Part shown: in pieces, positions 40,832-49,040 of the stretch
Position numbering within the stretch: the stretch's first letter is position 1
Layout: each line of letters starts with the position of its first letter
Assembly: GCF_026339955.1 (NCBI RefSeq)
Contig: NZ_JAPEPW010000004.1
Location: 496,001-560,000, forward strand
From: Streptomyces sp. NBC_01549
GTDB taxonomy: Bacteria; Actinomycetota; Actinomycetes; Streptomycetales; Streptomycetaceae
Length of the DNA: 64,000 bases
Direction: 5' to 3'
Program-made: the position numbers and the translations under genes
Notes under the pieces: generated by a model
What the model saw: the letters and a program-made list of their open reading frames with translations, nothing else
Databases searched by the model: none
What the model was told of the DNA's origin: nothing

Positions 40832-41143
40832 GGGGTGATCCGATCCCCCCTCGCACCGACCCACCACACCCCGATCAAACTTCGATGAGACTGGTCGAAC
40901 TCCGTTGAGACGGGACACCGGCGGCTTCGACCTGGTCCTCTGTGAGTGTCCGTTCTCAACGAACCCAGTCGATGGCAGGCGGCTGACCTGGGCGGACTGA
41001 CTTGAGCAGGTGATCTGGCCCGATTCGCTCGTCGTCTCATGCGATCTGGTCCGTTGGCGCTACTCATGTCACGCGAGACCTCGACCCGCACGGCGATGAA
41101 ACCCGGGGTCCCGGTGAGCAGTACGCGCCAATATGGTGGACCG
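40832..41143. other. Intergenic stretch with TGAGAC/GTCTCA motifs
   Basis: No gene is seen. It contains GATGAGACTGGTC (about 40884), GTTGAGACGGGAC (about 40902) and GTCTCATGCGATCTGG (about 41034). Confidence 0.4.
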
Positions 41144-41572
41144 ATGGCATCGATCAAGCAGTTCCAAGTCACCTTCGACTGCGCAGAACCTGAGCGCCTC
41201 GCTCGTTTCTGGTGCGAGGTGTTGGGGTACGTCGTACCGCCGCCCCCGGAGGGGTTTGCCACTTGGGACGATTTCAAGTCCTCGCAGCCACCAGAGCAGC
41301 GGGATTCGTGGTTCGCCTGCAGTGATCCCTCAGGTGTGGGCCCGCGCCTGTACTTCCAGCGCGTCCCCGAAGGGAAGGCCGCCAAGAACCGGCTGCATCT
41401 TGATGTGCGGGTCGGCACCGGACTCGTGGGTGAAGAGCGCCTCGCCGCACTTGAGGCCGAATGCGCGCGACTGGTCCCGCTCGGCGCGGTACACGTGCGA
41501 ACGCTGTATGACGGCAATGATTCATGCATCCCGATGCAGGACATCGAGGGCAACGAGTTCTGTATCGACTGA
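41144..41572 (+). CDS. VOC-family (glyoxalase-like) protein
   Basis: This encodes 142 residues from ATG 41144. It is one glyoxalase-like unit: QFQVTFDCAEPERLARFWCE, VLGYVVPPPPEGFATWDD, RLYFQRVPEGKAAKNRLHLD and the end PMQDIEGNEFCID. The NRLHLDV and EGNEFCI motifs are those of the PF18029-type glyoxalase-like domain. No metal set as clear as in the 33088 gene is present. It stands alone, with no hint of a substrate. Confidence 0.8.
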   Translation: MASIKQFQVTFDCAEPERLARFWCEVLGYVVPPPPEGFATWDDFKSSQPPEQRDSWFACSDPSGVGPRLYFQRVPEGKAAKNRLHLDVRVGTGLVGEERLAALEAECARLVPLGAVHVRTLYDGNDSCIPMQDIEGNEFCID

Positions 41573-41961
41573 GAGCCGCGAAACGTGCCCTCCCAGATCA
41601 ACTGAGACGGCACCGGGCAGGAGCAGGAGCTCGAACGGCACCTCGCAGCGGTATGTCTGCCCCGCCCTGATGTCCTCGGTGCGGATGCCTCCAGGGTGCT
41701 CCCCTCCTGGGTCCGGCGTTTTCCTGGGTGGATCCGCGCCGCGCACGCGGGGCCGGGTGCCTGTCCAGGTGGGTGCGGGGTCTGTGTCATCGGCGCCGGT
41801 CTGTGTCCTCACTCCCGTGTCTTCCCAGGCAGCCGGGCCGACCTGTGTCACTGATCAGCTGTGCCCTTGGCACCCGAGGCGCGATGCGGGAGGGCGTCCT
41901 CGTCGGGTCCGGTTCCGCCATACCCCTCCCCGTGCTGTACGCCATGCTGTACGGTCGGAAC
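41573..41961. other. Intergenic stretch before the toxin-antitoxin pair
   Basis: No gene is supported. CAACTGAGACGGCACC (about 41600) continues the TGAGAC series. The promoter of the antitoxin gene must lie near 41900-41950. Confidence 0.4.
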
Positions 41962-42213
41962 ATGTCGAAGTCAGTGACAATCCGGGTCCCCGAAGAACTC
42001 CACGCGCAGCTGCAGGAGCGGGCCGAAGCCGAGGGCACCACGGTCACCGCGCTCATCACCGAGGCCGCGCACAACGCGCTCCGCGACCCCCGCCTGGACA
42101 GCGCCGCTGACGTCTTCCGCGCGTTCGTCGCCGACAACGCGGCCGCGTTCGACGCGGCGTTCCCCGACGACGCTCCCGCACGGCTGGACGCCTCCGGACG
42201 GGCTGCCGCCTGA
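41962..42213 (+). CDS. Antitoxin-like ribbon-helix-helix protein
   Basis: This encodes 83 residues from ATG 41962. The N-terminal half is a ribbon-helix-helix: KSVTIRVPEELHAQLQERAE and then GTTVTALITEAAHNAL. The C-terminal tail (FRAFVADNAAAFDAAFPDDA) is the usual toxin-binding extension. It lies two bases upstream of the Fic-like toxin gene. It should act as a repressor of its own promoter and neutralise the toxin. Confidence 0.8.
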   Translation: MSKSVTIRVPEELHAQLQERAEAEGTTVTALITEAAHNALRDPRLDSAADVFRAFVADNAAAFDAAFPDDAPARLDASGRAAA

Positions 42214-42215
42214 CC

Positions 42216-42587
42216 ATGGAGCTCCACATCGACATCCGCTGGCTGCTTGAGCGCCAGGCGGAAGTGCTGCCCAAGCACCCCTCGGTCCACGACTTCTCCA
42301 ACCTGGTGGCCGCCGTCGCCCGCCACCGGGTCAACACCCCCCAGGTCGGCGTCGCCGTCGACAACGCCTGGCGCGCGGCGGCCCTGATGCATGCCATCAT
42401 CCGGCTGCGCCCCCTCCCGGCACGCAACGCCTTGTACGGCGCCGCGATCGTCACGGCGTACATGGACGCCGCGGGCGAGACCGTCGACCCGCCGTACGGT
42501 GCGCTGATCGACCTTGCCCGCGACATCGACGCCGGCCGCGCCGACGGGTACGACGCAGCTGACCGCATCCGCTCTTGGCGGATCTGA
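42216..42587 (+). CDS. Fic/Doc-type toxin component with altered active site
   Basis: This encodes 123 residues. The sequence HPSVHDFSNLVAAVARHRVN, DNAWRAAALMHAIIRLRPLP and ARNALYGAAIVTAYMDAAGE follows the short actinobacterial Fic-family toxin type. The catalytic loop of Doc, HxFx(D/N)GNKR, is replaced by RPLPARNALYG, so the His is missing and only the RNA segment recalls the original Asn. The protein may act by a changed mechanism or be inactive. Immediate linkage to the antitoxin supports the pair. Confidence 0.7.
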   Translation: MELHIDIRWLLERQAEVLPKHPSVHDFSNLVAAVARHRVNTPQVGVAVDNAWRAAALMHAIIRLRPLPARNALYGAAIVTAYMDAAGETVDPPYGALIDLARDIDAGRADGYDAADRIRSWRI

Positions 42588-42839
42588 ACGCGCCCCGGCG
42601 TGCAGTGCCTCGGACTTCCTTGGTCCGGGGCGCTGCTGCTTTTCGCTGCACGGCGCTGCCTTGGGGTGGTGGGGTGCCGCCTTGTTCCGGAGAGCGATGA
42701 CACGTGAAGGCCGGCCTGCCCAGGCCGTTGCGGAGGGGCCGTACGTGCGGCTCAGCCGAACATGGCGAACCGCCTGCCGCCGTGCCCCGCGCACTGCGAG
42801 GACCTGCCCGGGTGGCCCGGCACCGTAACCCGTACAGCC
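42588..42839. other. Unassigned stretch after the toxin gene
   Basis: No gene is seen. Translations on both strands lack family features. Confidence 0.35.
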
Positions 42840-43015
42840 GACGGGCTGTCGCTTCCCTGTGGAACTCCCCGTGGAACTCCCTGTGGAACGTGAACCCCTA
42901 CGGCACCTTCCGTCTGGACATGGACGCCTGGCTCGACCTGGGGCCGACTGTGGCCGTGCCCCGCCCCCGTACCTCGGCAGATGCCGCCACCCGGTCAGCC
43001 AGGGAGCTGCGATGA
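42840..43015 (+). pseudogene. Possible Tn3-family transposase tail
   Basis: NPYGTFRLDMDAWLDLG ends shortly before a stop and resembles the last strand of Tn3-type transposases (for example NRFGRYHLDLD). An imperfect repeat of GTGGAACTCCC occurs three times at about 42857-42890. No other Tn3 part is nearby. This is a weak call. Confidence 0.3.
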
Positions 43016-43137
43016 GGGACTTGCCGACCTCACCGGCCCCTGCATGAACGAGGCCGCCTGGCGGGCGCGCGATGGGTTCGGCTCAGGTTGAAGGGGCCGG
43101 GGTGGGCACCACTGGCTGTGACCATCAAGACGGCTGT

Positions 43138-43893
43138 CTATCCGCGATCCGAACCTGGTGTGGTGGTGTCACCTGGCTTCGTTTCGGGTTTCGTGTAGAG
43201 GACTTCGCGGACCTGCTCCGCGGCGCGGAGGATGCTCTCGCTGATGAAGTCGCTGAAGCGGGCGATGTTCTCCAGGCGGGCGGCGGCCGGGCTGTCGCGG
43301 CCGAGGATACCGACGCCCTGCCGTGCGATCTCGGCGACCTGGGCGATGCCGCGGGCGCTGGCGATCGTCGACTGGTACCAGACGTCGTCGTCGACGAAGT
43401 AGCGCTCGCGGCGGCGTTCGTCGCGTTCCCGGCGGACGAGGCCCTGATCTTCGAGGAACGCGATCGCCTTGGAGACGGACGCCGCGCTGACCTGGAGGCG
43501 CTGGACGAGTTCGGACGCGGTGAGGCTACCCGCGTCGGCGATAAAGAGGCAGGTCAGCACCCGAGCTGTCATCTTGGGCAGGCCCTGTTGCATCAGGAGG
43601 GTGGTGAACGCCTCCTCGTACTCCAACACGGCCTCGTCGTCGCGCCCGTGGCCCTGCGCCGGCGCCCCCTGCCCTCGAGGCGGGGTGTGCTTGCGCCGGT
43701 GGGCGCGGCGTTCGGTGGCGCGGTGGGCCAGGTCGGCGCGGTAGGTGGTGGGGCCTCCGTTGCGCATCACCTCACGCGTGATCGTCGAGGTCGGACGGTC
43801 GAGGCGTCGGGCGATCTCGGCGTAGGGGAGGCTGTCGGCCAGCCCCAGCGCGATCTGCTGGCGTTCCTGCTGGGTGAGTCTGCCTCCCGGCAT
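43138..43893 (-). CDS. GbsR/MarR-type regulator with N-terminal IS30-like helix-turn-helix
   Basis: This encodes 251 residues from ATG 43891-43893 behind AAGGAG. Residues 1-50 form a helix-turn-helix as in IS30/HTH_38 (LTQQERQQIALGLADSLPYA, then EIARRLDRPTSTITREV). A linker is followed by a GbsR-type winged helix (LPKMTARVLTCLFIADAGSL, ELVQRLQVSAASVSKAIAFL, EDQGLVRRERDERRRERYF). Two DNA-binding domains in one protein is notable. The gene is divergent from the DUF4097 gene at 44129, its likely target, with TTGCAA palindromes in between. Confidence 0.8.
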   Translation of the reverse strand: MPGGRLTQQERQQIALGLADSLPYAEIARRLDRPTSTITREVMRNGGPTTYRADLAHRATERRAHRRKHTPPRGQGAPAQGHGRDDEAVLEYEEAFTTLLMQQGLPKMTARVLTCLFIADAGSLTASELVQRLQVSAASVSKAIAFLEDQGLVRRERDERRRERYFVDDDVWYQSTIASARGIAQVAEIARQGVGILGRDSPAAARLENIARFSDFISESILRAAEQVREVLYTKPETKPGDTTTPGSDRG

Positions 43894-43959
43894 CGCGATC
43901 TCCTTGGTGATCCTTCGTGGCGGTCCCCGATCCGCCGACTATAGCGTTCACCTCTCATC

Positions 43960-44012
43960 CATTGCAATGACCAGAGCGTCCGTCGTTGCGTTACCTTCAA
44001 GGCCGTTGCAAC
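43960..44012. promoter_or_regulatory. Candidate operator pair, TTGCAA palindromes
   Basis: CATTGCAATG (43960-43969) is a perfect palindrome. GTTGCAAC (44005-44012) is a second one with the same TTGCAA core, centres 44 bp apart. Both lie between the divergent regulator and DUF4097 genes. Confidence 0.5.
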
Positions 44013-44128
44013 AGTTTCTTGGTCTCTACCTGCATCGATGTCGATACTACGCAACCAGCATGTTGTCGGATTCCGAAAGGCAACGTAGCGTTTCCGGAGT
44101 CAGAAACAATGAGCGAGTACGGGAGAGC

Positions 44129-44797
44129 ATGATGCAGAAGTTCGACACCCCCGCCCCGATCTCCGCCGTCCTGGACATCCCCGCCGGACGCGTCCAGTTC
44201 ATCGCCGCAGACCGCGCCGACACCACCGTCGAGGTCCTGCCCGCCGACCCCTCCAAGAGCCGCGACACCAAGGCCGCTGAGCAGACGGAAGTCGCCTACG
44301 CCGACGGCGTCCTGCGGATCACGGCCAAGGCCGCCGACAACCAGCTCTTCGGCCCCTCCGGATCCCTGGAGGTCACCGTCCAGCTGCCCGCCGGCTCCCG
44401 CATCGAGGCCAAGGCCGCCAGCGCCGAGCTCCGCGGCGTCGGACGCCTCGGCGACGTCGCCTTCGAAGGCGCGTACCGCCAGATCAAGATCGACGAGGCC
44501 GCGAGTGTCCGCCTCACCGCGGTCGACGGCGACGTCGAGGTCGGCCGACTGGGCGGCTCCGCGGAGATCAGCACCGCGAGGGGCGACATCCGGATCGCCG
44601 AGGCCGTGGGTGGCACGGTCGTGCTCCGCACCCAGTCCGGCGATATTTCGGTCGTCGCCGCCGCCGGCGTCTCGGCCGCCCTGGACGCCGGCACCGACCA
44701 CGGCCGCGTCAGCAACGCCCTCAAGAACGACGGCACCGCCGAACTCGACATCCGCGCCACCACCTCCCGCGGCGACATCACCGCCCGCAGCCTCTGA
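44129..44797 (+). CDS. DUF4097-family beta-strand repeat protein
   Basis: This encodes 222 residues; ATG 44129 or 44132 follows GGGAG. The protein is a regular beta repeat of the DUF4097/LiaI-like adhesin type: PISAVLDIPAGRVQFIAADR, SLEVTVQLPAGSRIEAKAAS, EISTARGDIRIAEAVGGTVV and LRTQSGDISVVAAAG. No signal peptide or anchor is seen, so it is cytoplasmic as written. Streptomyces carry many such genes next to MarR/GbsR regulators; the function is unknown. The divergent neighbour at 43138-43893 probably controls it. Confidence 0.85.
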   Translation: MMQKFDTPAPISAVLDIPAGRVQFIAADRADTTVEVLPADPSKSRDTKAAEQTEVAYADGVLRITAKAADNQLFGPSGSLEVTVQLPAGSRIEAKAASAELRGVGRLGDVAFEGAYRQIKIDEAASVRLTAVDGDVEVGRLGGSAEISTARGDIRIAEAVGGTVVLRTQSGDISVVAAAGVSAALDAGTDHGRVSNALKNDGTAELDIRATTSRGDITARSL

Positions 44798-44901
44798 ACG
44801 AGCAGGACCAGGACCATCCGGCCGGGCCCACCGCGATCGAGATCCTGTCGGTCGTCGCCGAGGACCCGGCCGCCCGTCCCGAGGAGCCCGCGAACGACAT
44901 G

Positions 44902-44955
44902 GCAGGGCCTGGAGAAGTCGCAGGGCCTGGAGAAGTTGCAGGGCCTGGAGAAGTA
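44902..44955. repeat. Three tandem 18-bp units
   Basis: GCAGGGCCTGGAGAAGT plus one variable base repeats at 44902-44919, 44920-44937 and 44938-44955. In the frame 44794-44994 it encodes AGPGEV three times. That frame (NEQDQDHPAGPTAIEILSVV at its start) is open but has no standard start codon. Confidence 0.75.
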
Positions 44956-44990
44956 GGACAAGACGCTCTCACGCGACCAGGGGGAAACAC

Positions 44991-45821
44991 ATGACGAAGA
45001 ACAGCACTTCCTTGACCGGATCGAAGACCGGTTCGCAGTGGACCGGCATGGTGCCGGTCGACGATACGGCCTTGGCCGTCACCGACACCGACGGTCCCGG
45101 CATCCCTGTGATCTACCTCAATGGTCAGTTCGCCACTCAGGGGTACTGGCAGCGGGTCATCGCTGAACTGGGGACGGGGTGGCGGCACATCACCTACGAC
45201 GAGCGGGCCCGCGGCAGGAAATCGAAGCGTTCCGCGGACTACTCCTTCGAGGCCGCCGTCCGGGATGTCGATGCCGTCCTCGCGGCTCGGGGGGTGGACC
45301 GGGCGCTGGTGGTGGGTTGGTCCTACGGGGCGTTCGTCGCAGCGCACTGGGCCAGCCGCAATCCGGAGCGCACCCTGGGCGCGGTCCTGGTCGAGGGCGC
45401 GCAGCCGTACGACTGGCTGGACGAGGCCATGGAACAGCGGATCCGGAAGACGTTTCGGCGGATGAGCTGGTTCCTGCCGCTGCTGCGCCCGACGGGCCTG
45501 ACCCCGCGGATGAATGCCGAACAGATGGCGGACAGCAACATCGAGCTCGGCAGGCTCGCCCGCGAGCGCGAGCTGGGCCCCGTGCTCGACAACATCACCG
45601 TCCCGGCGCGCTATGTGGTCGCTTCGGGGGCGTCCCTCGGAAGCAAGGGTGACGAGCAGGAGCGGATCCGCGCCAGCCTCGATGGAGTGGTCGCCCGCAA
45701 CACGAACATCAAGATCAGCGCGAAGGTCGCCAGCAATCACGATGCGATCCTCAAGAAGGACGCCCCGGCCGTCGCGGAGGCCGTACGCGAGGTCGCCGCC
45801 CTCGACCGCGGCCGGCGCTGA
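44991..45821 (+). CDS. Alpha/beta hydrolase
   Basis: This encodes 276 residues from ATG 44991 behind AGGGGG. The fold is clear: PVIYLNGQFATQGYWQRVIA (oxyanion strand), ITYDERARGRKS, the nucleophile elbow ALVVGWSYGAFVAAH (GxSxG, Ser near residue 109) and the C-terminal His in KVASNHDAIL. The acid is probably in the ARYVVASGASLGSKGDE loop. No signal peptide is seen. The substrate is unknown. It follows the DUF4097 gene by about 190 bp and may share its transcript. Confidence 0.88.
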   Translation: MTKNSTSLTGSKTGSQWTGMVPVDDTALAVTDTDGPGIPVIYLNGQFATQGYWQRVIAELGTGWRHITYDERARGRKSKRSADYSFEAAVRDVDAVLAARGVDRALVVGWSYGAFVAAHWASRNPERTLGAVLVEGAQPYDWLDEAMEQRIRKTFRRMSWFLPLLRPTGLTPRMNAEQMADSNIELGRLARERELGPVLDNITVPARYVVASGASLGSKGDEQERIRASLDGVVARNTNIKISAKVASNHDAILKKDAPAVAEAVREVAALDRGRR

Positions 45822-45837
45822 AGACACGACCGGCGCA

Positions 45838-45885
45838 GTGACGATCAGTCAGGCAGCGGCCTTCGCCGGTGTCACGGTGAGACCC
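45838..45885 (+). pseudogene. Possible start of a MerR-type regulator, truncated
   Basis: GTG 45838 opens TISQAAAFAGVTV, as in the first helix-turn-helix of MerR regulators, but the sequence changes after about 14 residues (RPERRQLASEINVG). It is too short for certainty. From 45886 to 46200 I see no gene. Confidence 0.35.
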
Positions 45886-46200
45886 GAGCGTCGGCAACTC
45901 GCATCGGAAATCAACGTCGGTGAACGGTCCATTCGGGGCCCCCACATGCGGCTCGACATCATGACCCCGGCTGAAGCCCGCGCGTGGACTGCTGCCAATA
46001 CCGGACCGCGTGGCCTGGCCACACGTTGGACTGGTTCCACAGTGAACAGCTCCCGGTCGCTCCCCAACCGCTTTGGAGGAAATGGGAGGAAAGCGGAAGC
46101 GGGCCGACAGCCCCGGCCCGTCCCGGTAAAAGCGGCAAGAACAACGATGGCCTTGTCGGCGAAAGCTCAGATTCATGAAGCACCAAGGCGGCGCTTGCTG

Positions 46201-46911
46201 TCAGGGGAAGTCCGGGCACTCCTCGGCAAAGCCCTGCGAGACGGGCTGCCATACGCCGTGGTCCTCACGCACGCTCAGTCGATCCGCTTCCTCCGCGGTC
46301 TCGATCAGCTGAGCGGTGGTCAAGGGGACGGCCGCCGCGAAGACCCGCCCGAGGTGGCGGCAGTGCAGCATCGGGCGGAGTCCCTCCGAGTACGGCTCAT
46401 CGGCGACCGCGAAGAGATCGGGCAGGGTCCAGCCCAGCGGACCTGCTACGGCGGACAGCTGCTGTCGGCGGTGCGGACTTGGGTCCCAGCGCCACATCAT
46501 CCCGTGCAACGTGCTGAGGGACAGTCCCATGAACGGCAGTTCGCGGATGCCGAAGCCGCGATTGCGGATCAGCGCGCCGAGCATGGCGGCGAACCTGGTC
46601 TGGGCGGGACGGCGGCCCGGCCACGTCGGCTGCACGAGGGGTTCTCGAGCGGCGACGCGGGGCAGCGAGCGGACGAAAGCCTCCAGCGCGGCGAGCTGCG
46701 AGTGGTTGCAGTGACTGACGCGGTATGCGAACTGCCTCATGACCCTGGCGTCGCGCTCCGGGGGAAGGAGTTCCGCCGGCACCAGGTGGCCCGCGACGAC
46801 GAGAAGGTCGGCGGCCGGTATGTCGAGTTCGGCGGCAAGTTCGGTGAGTCGCTGCGGGGCGGTGCCAGTTCCGCTCGCGGCGAGGCTGCTCAGGATGAAG
46901 GCCCGTTCCAT
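46201..46911 (-). CDS. Conserved helical protein of unknown function
   Basis: This encodes 236 residues from ATG 46909-46911 (an open frame continues back to 47040). It reads ERAFILSSLAASGTGTAPQR, LTELAAELDIPAADLLVVAG and then ALEAFVRSLPRVAAREPLV. The part ELPFMGLSLSTLHGMMWRWD, then LDLFAVADE-like sequence, suggests a second XRE-like helical unit. It resembles Streptomyces proteins of unknown function that I associate with DNA-binding, XRE-type folds. No membrane or enzyme motif is seen. Confidence 0.6.
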   Translation of the reverse strand: MERAFILSSLAASGTGTAPQRLTELAAELDIPAADLLVVAGHLVPAELLPPERDARVMRQFAYRVSHCNHSQLAALEAFVRSLPRVAAREPLVQPTWPGRRPAQTRFAAMLGALIRNRGFGIRELPFMGLSLSTLHGMMWRWDPSPHRRQQLSAVAGPLGWTLPDLFAVADEPYSEGLRPMLHCRHLGRVFAAAVPLTTAQLIETAEEADRLSVREDHGVWQPVSQGFAEECPDFP

Positions 46912-47084
46912 GTGAGGAAGGTAGCGGGTGGGCTGCCAGGACAGCCGGGAGCCGCCCTCGTACGGGCCGGCTGCAGACGCAGTGGCCGCCGCCAAGGACG
47001 GCAGGGTCCTGGTCCTGCGACTGGTCGAGATGGCTGTCACGTGGCTTCACCGGCGTCAGTTCGGCGGGCTGCCATCATGCTCAG

Positions 47085-47537
47085 ATGGCCCACGACATAG
47101 TGTTCTTCCTCGCCCCCGACGACGAGGCCGCCGCCGCGACGCGCCTGCGGGGACCTGGTGAGGCCTTTGAGTCTGTGACCTGCCGTTATATTGAGCCGGA
47201 CAGTGCCATCGCCGAGTGGGACATGTACTTCGAGGAGCCTTCGGCCGAGGCCCCGCCGCTTGAGCAGCTCCTTGGCTGGGCGTGGCCGGAGTGGGTCACC
47301 GCCCCCTTGAACGATGGCGTTGAGGTGTTCGCTCTGCCGAAGCGGCTGACCCGGGCGCTGGCCAACGCGAGCTCCGCCGAACTCGAAAAGCTCGCAGGCC
47401 GCTGGACCACGCGGCTCTGGTCCGAGGACGGGGACGACATGACCGACGATGATCTACTGGCGGTCCTGCGGGGAGTTGCCCGGCTCGCGGCGTCTGCGGT
47501 GAACACGGGTGGCGGCCTCTACAGCTGGAGCTTCTGA
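47085..47537 (+). CDS. Conserved protein of unknown function
   Basis: This encodes 150 residues from ATG 47085. Sequence: HDIVFFLAPDDEAAAATRLR, VTCRYIEPDSAIAEWDMYF, LLGWAWPEWVTAPLNDGVEV and a helical C-terminus (LTRALANASSAELEKLAGRW). It is soluble and acidic with a natural end, and matches Streptomyces hypothetical proteins from memory. The last 19 bp overlap the convergent gene at 47519. Confidence 0.6.
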   Translation: MAHDIVFFLAPDDEAAAATRLRGPGEAFESVTCRYIEPDSAIAEWDMYFEEPSAEAPPLEQLLGWAWPEWVTAPLNDGVEVFALPKRLTRALANASSAELEKLAGRWTTRLWSEDGDDMTDDDLLAVLRGVARLAASAVNTGGGLYSWSF

Positions 47538-47926
47538 TCGCCCACCTTCGAAGGCGACTCGCGTTTGACGCCGCTGCAGGCCCACAGCTCGGTCCCGGCG
47601 GCGTTGAGGTACAGCGTGAAGTGCCACGACCGGTCTGCTGCGTCGATGATGCCGGTGCGCAACCGCCCGTCGCGGTGCTGAGCCAGGATCTCAACGGTCT
47701 CGTCGAGGCCGATGGTCGTCAGGCCGCGCTTCAACGACCATCTCAGTCTCGCTGCGGCGATGCCGGCGACCCTCCAATGGGGCACCTCGTTGTCCCAGAC
47801 CACCACCTGGCCGCCGGCGGCGATGGCGTCGCGTGCTGCCTTGCAGGCGCGGGTCTGGTCGGTGAGCATCGCGGCGATGTCGGGGGCGATGTCGGGCCGA
47901 CCTGGGTGCTCGTCCTCGGTGGCCAT
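47519..47926 (-). CDS. Conserved protein of unknown function
   Basis: This encodes 135 residues from ATG 47924-47926. Sequence: DIAAMLTDQTRACKAARDAI, GQVVVWDNEVPHWRVAGIAA, LRTGIIDAADRSWHFTLYLN and ELWACSGVKRES. It looks like a compact alpha/beta protein with a natural end, with no family match. Longer frames upstream are not supported by codon pattern. Confidence 0.55.
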   Translation of the reverse strand: MATEDEHPGRPDIAPDIAAMLTDQTRACKAARDAIAAGGQVVVWDNEVPHWRVAGIAAARLRWSLKRGLTTIGLDETVEILAQHRDGRLRTGIIDAADRSWHFTLYLNAAGTELWACSGVKRESPSKVGDQKLQL

Positions 47927-48341
47927 GCGGTGACTGTAGGGAGCGCACGCAGGCGTTGCTACGGGATTCGGCGGGCATGCGGGGGCCCTGGGCCACTCTG
48001 CACCTCCCGCGGTCCGGTCGAGCTGAACCGGCTGCCCCGCCCCCCTATTCCGCACGACCACATATCCGAACCTGCCGACAGCGTCGTCGCGGATCCTCAG
48101 CAAGCGAGGCGTTCACGGCCGTACCGGGCGAACTTCGCGACCGCGGCCTTGCTGCTGCGCTCCAGGGCCTTGCGGAGTACTGGCGATCCCGGTCATCAGT
48201 GGCTGCGGAGTGGGCTGCCAGGCGGCTGATCTCGGGATGCCTTTGATCACTCATAGCGGGGTGCCATGAGCCTGTGCTCGACACCCAGGCTGCCTCGTTG
48301 CCGGACGGGGGGGAAGTGGTCCACCACCGGCCTACTCATGG
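47927..48341. other. Unassigned stretch
   Basis: No intact gene. A minus-strand scrap from 48252 reads SDQRHPEISRLAAHSA, and another frame nearby reads SSKAAVAKFARYGRERLA, possibly one small gene with a frameshift. Confidence 0.3.
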
Positions 48342-48917
48342 TCATGGGTTCTGGGTGGCCCGGTGCGCGAAGGCGGGCGGGAGGTTCCCCCACACCACGG
48401 CCGAGCGCTCCAACCGGTCGAAACGGCACCCCAGTTCGGCGGTGAAGTGACGGGCGGGAGGAGTCCAGGCCGCGTGGAGATACGCGAAGGTGGTGAACCG
48501 ACCGCCAGGCGCGAGGACTTCGGTCACGGCGTCCAGGATCTGCCCGCGCCGTTCCCGCGGCATGACCGTCCACGGCAGCCCGGAGACCACCGCGTCGACC
48601 GGTTCGCCCACCGCGGCGGCCAGCTCGGCGGCCGAGCCCGCTACCACGGTCAGCCGTGTGTCGCGCCGGGTGGCCGACAGCCGTGCCGCGAGCACCGGGT
48701 TGAGCTCGACGGCGACGAGCCGTGCGTCGGGCGCTAGCCGGGCAAGGATCGCGTCGGTGAACACCCCGGTTCCCGGGCCGAGTTCGACAACGATCCGGGC
48801 CCGCTCCAGACCGATGCCTTCGGTCATCGCGTGCGCCAGCCGCCGTGAACTGGCCGCCACGGCACCGGTCATGAGGGGCCGTCTGAGGAACTCGGTGGTG
48901 ATTGACATGGCGGCCAT
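48342..48917 (-). CDS. Class I SAM-dependent methyltransferase (phospholipid N-methyltransferase/KsgA-like)
   Basis: This encodes 191 residues from ATG 48915-48917 (48908 is another start). Motif I is IVVELGPGTGVFTDAILARL. Then ARLVAVELNPVLAARLSATR, a post-motif strand LTVVAGSAAELA and PVDAVVSGLPWTVMPRERRG follow. The start SITTEFLRRPLMTGAVAASS is the form seen in PmtA-like phospholipid N-methyltransferases, relatives of rRNA dimethylases. The substrate could be a lipid headgroup. The gene is divergent from the kinase gene at 49041. Confidence 0.8.
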   Translation of the reverse strand: MAAMSITTEFLRRPLMTGAVAASSRRLAHAMTEGIGLERARIVVELGPGTGVFTDAILARLAPDARLVAVELNPVLAARLSATRRDTRLTVVAGSAAELAAAVGEPVDAVVSGLPWTVMPRERRGQILDAVTEVLAPGGRFTTFAYLHAAWTPPARHFTAELGCRFDRLERSAVVWGNLPPAFAHRATQNP

Positions 48918-49040
48918 GCTGGAAGTGCCCCGGGGAGCCGCACGTCGTATCCCCGGCCGGAGCGTGTACGACCGCGGTAGGACCTCATGACGCCCCCCAG
49001 GACGATGCGGGGGAGCGGGCCCCGGCCGTAGCGTGAGGCG

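Noticed and set aside
45984..46178. Small plus-strand frame of 64 residues
   Set aside because: There is no ribosome binding site, family feature or neighbour support.
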